Below are positions 7,050-8,134 of a stretch of DNA of 8,134 bases, piece by piece. The DNA lies in the NCBI GenBank assembly GCA_033856535.1, contig JAWVEV010000041.1, forward strand, positions 1 through 8,134, written 5' to 3'. A program made the position numbers and the translations under genes. A model generated the notes under the pieces. The model ran no database searches. It had not been told where the DNA came from and saw only the letters and a program-made list of their open reading frames with translations. Source of the stretch: JAWVEV01 sp033856535. Lineage in GTDB: Bacteria; Actinomycetota; Thermoleophilia; Miltoncostaeales; Miltoncostaeaceae. Each line of letters begins with the position of its first letter. The stretch's first letter is position 1.

Positions 7050-7150
7050 CACGCTAGTCGCGGTGCGGTCCCGCGCTCCACGAGACCTCCGACCAGCGAA
7101 GCCGCCCATACGGTCAGCGGGTTCCGGCGGAACCCCGACCATCGGGCGGG
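7050..7150 (-). promoter_or_regulatory. Conserved leader element, copy 1 (between ruvB and the GH26-like gene)
   Basis: Plus-strand blocks are CCGACCATCGGGCGGG at 7135-7150, GCCCATACGGTCAG at 7104-7117 and CACGCTAGTCGCGGT at 7050-7064, with gaps of 17 and 39 bases. The first block begins just after the ruvB stop codon. On the minus strand the last block holds TAGCGT, ending eight bases before the ATG at 7042. If that is a -10 hexamer, the transcript would start almost at the ATG, which would explain the lack of a Shine-Dalgarno site there. No clear -35 is seen, so activation by a factor binding the upstream blocks is possible. Confidence 0.45.
7119..7135 (-). promoter_or_regulatory. Perfect 7-bp inverted repeat downstream of ruvB
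   Basis: GGGTTCC at 7119-7125 and GGAACCC at 7129-7135 are perfect arms around a three-base loop. The repeat lies 17 bases after the ruvB stop and fills the gap between the first two conserved leader blocks. It has no following T-run. It may be a weak ruvB 3-prime hairpin or a dyad operator for the GH26-like gene. Confidence 0.35.
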
Positions 7151-7151
7151 G

Positions 7152-8134
7152 TCAGAACAGGCCCGGCTGCTCCCCGCCGGCGCGCGGCGCGAGGCCGAGG
7201 TGCCGGTACGCGCGGGGCGTCGCGACCCGGCCGCGAGGGGTCCGCTTCAAGAGGCCCTCCTGCAACAGGTAGGGCTCGTAGACGTCCTCGATCGTGTCCG
7301 GGCTCTCGCCCACGCTGTCGGCCAGCGTCCCGAGGCCGACGGGCTGGCCCTCGAAGGTCTCGGCCAGCCGGCGGAGGATCTGGCGGTCGAGCTCGTCCAG
7401 CCCGAGCGCGTCCACCTCGAGCAGCGCCATCGCCTCCTCCGAGACGCGCCGGTCGACCAGGGGCTCGCCGCGGACCTGGGCCACGTCGCGCACCCGGCGC
7501 AGGAGCCGGTTGGCGATCCGGGGCGTGCCGCGGGCGCGGGAGGCCAGCGCGCCGGCGCCGGCCTCGTCGATCGCCACGCCGAGGATCCCCGCCGACCGGC
7601 GGATGATCCGCGCGAGGTCGTCGGGCCCGTAGTAATCGAGACGCTGGAGCACCCCGAACCGCCCGAGCAGCGGCGTGGTGAGCAGGCCGGTGCGGGTGGT
7701 GGCGCCGATCAGCGTGAAGCGCGGCAGGTCCAGCCGCAGCGTCCGCGCCGACGGCCCCTGGCCGAGCACCACGTCGAGCTGGAAGTCCTCCATCGCGGGA
7801 TAGAGCACCTCCTCGATGGATCGGTTGAGCCGGTGGATCTCGTCGATGAAGAGCACGTCGTGCGGCTCGAGCGCGGTGAGCACCGCCGCGAGGTCGCCCT
7901 TGCGCTCCAGGACCGGCCCGCTGGTGACGTGGAACCCCACGCCCATCTCGGCCGCGACGATGGCCGCCAGCGAGGTCTTGCCGAGGCCGGGCGGGCCGTA
8001 CAGCAGCACGTGATCGGACGCCTCGCCGCGCTGGCGGGCCGCTTCGAGGAGGATCGACAGGTTCTGCTTGAGTGGCAGCTGGCCGATGTACTCGCCGAGG
8101 AAGCGGGGTCGGAGGCTCGACTCCAGCGCGGGCT
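7152..8134 (-). CDS. ruvB: RuvB, Holliday-junction branch-migration ATPase; N-terminus outside window
   Basis: RuvB is the AAA+ hexameric motor that, with RuvA, drives branch migration of Holliday junctions before RuvC cleavage in recombinational repair. The frame is open from the right edge to TGA at 7152-7154, with 326 residues visible. Counting from the edge: SLRPRFLGEYIGQ near the start, Walker A GPPGLGKT at 46-53, Walker B LFIDEIH around 95-100, sensor-1 GATTRTG, the arginine-finger segment GRFGV, sensor-2 RGTPRIANRLLRR, and the C-terminal winged-helix motif RTPRGR. Compared with E. coli RuvB, where Walker A starts near residue 62, roughly 16 N-terminal residues are missing. One small departure is PLLGRFG where many RuvBs have PLRDRFG; the finger arginine itself is kept. 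ruvA and ruvC are not visible but could lie to the right. The gene lies 109 bases before the GH26-like gene on the same strand, with no functional link apparent. Confidence 0.97.
   Translation of the reverse strand, partial: PALESSLRPRFLGEYIGQLPLKQNLSILLEAARQRGEASDHVLLYGPPGLGKTSLAAIVAAEMGVGFHVTSGPVLERKGDLAAVLTALEPHDVLFIDEIHRLNRSIEEVLYPAMEDFQLDVVLGQGPSARTLRLDLPRFTLIGATTRTGLLTTPLLGRFGVLQRLDYYGPDDLARIIRRSAGILGVAIDEAGAGALASRARGTPRIANRLLRRVRDVAQVRGEPLVDRRVSEEAMALLEVDALGLDELDRQILRRLAETFEGQPVGLGTLADSVGESPDTIEDVYEPYLLQEGLLKRTPRGRVATPRAYRHLGLAPRAGGEQPGLF

Noticed and set aside
7043..7081. GTG at 7081 as the start of the GH26-like gene
   Set aside because: It is in frame and has a nearby GGAGGT, so it stays possible, but the spacing is short and the extra codons lie in a leader block that is noncoding before the paralogue.
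7119..7152. Intrinsic terminator of ruvB
   Set aside because: The 7-bp stem is real, but no U-rich tract follows on the minus strand, so termination is not supported by sequence alone.

Overview
The window is very GC-rich DNA, by eye well above 70% GC, with strong G/C preference at third codon positions. All three genes read on the minus strand, so transcription runs from right to left. The RuvB sequence, the secreted multidomain proteins and the base composition fit a high-GC bacterium such as a member of Chloroflexota or Actinomycetota. This is a guess; nothing here fixes the phylum.

Layout in transcription order: (1) the right edge (7152-8134) holds almost all of ruvB, the Holliday-junction branch-migration motor, lacking only its first few codons. 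(2) After a short gap comes a large secreted enzyme of about 1360 residues (2960-7042). It has a signal peptide, three galactose-binding-like (CBM6/35-type) domains alternating with four SbsA-type Ig-like domains (Big_5), and a C-terminal GH26-like glycoside hydrolase domain. (3) After a 218-base gap comes a paralogue (1-2741) that runs off the left edge. It has a signal peptide, two galactose-binding-like domains and five Big_5 domains, the last four in tandem with an exact period of 333 bases. Its C-terminus, possibly another catalytic domain, lies outside the window.

The two secreted proteins probably work on extracellular polysaccharide. The binding-like domains would hold the substrate, the Ig-like domains act as spacers, and the GH26-like domain cleaves, perhaps a beta-mannan or a related beta-glycan. 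They look like products of tandem duplication and domain shuffling.

The intergenic DNA is the least expected part. Both secreted-protein genes are preceded by a similar leader of about 100 bases containing three conserved blocks at nearly identical spacing. The leader of the downstream gene also carries a perfect 8-bp hairpin, one arm of which could instead pair with the sequence between the Shine-Dalgarno site and the start codon. No RNA genes, insertion sequences, CRISPR arrays or plus-strand genes were found.
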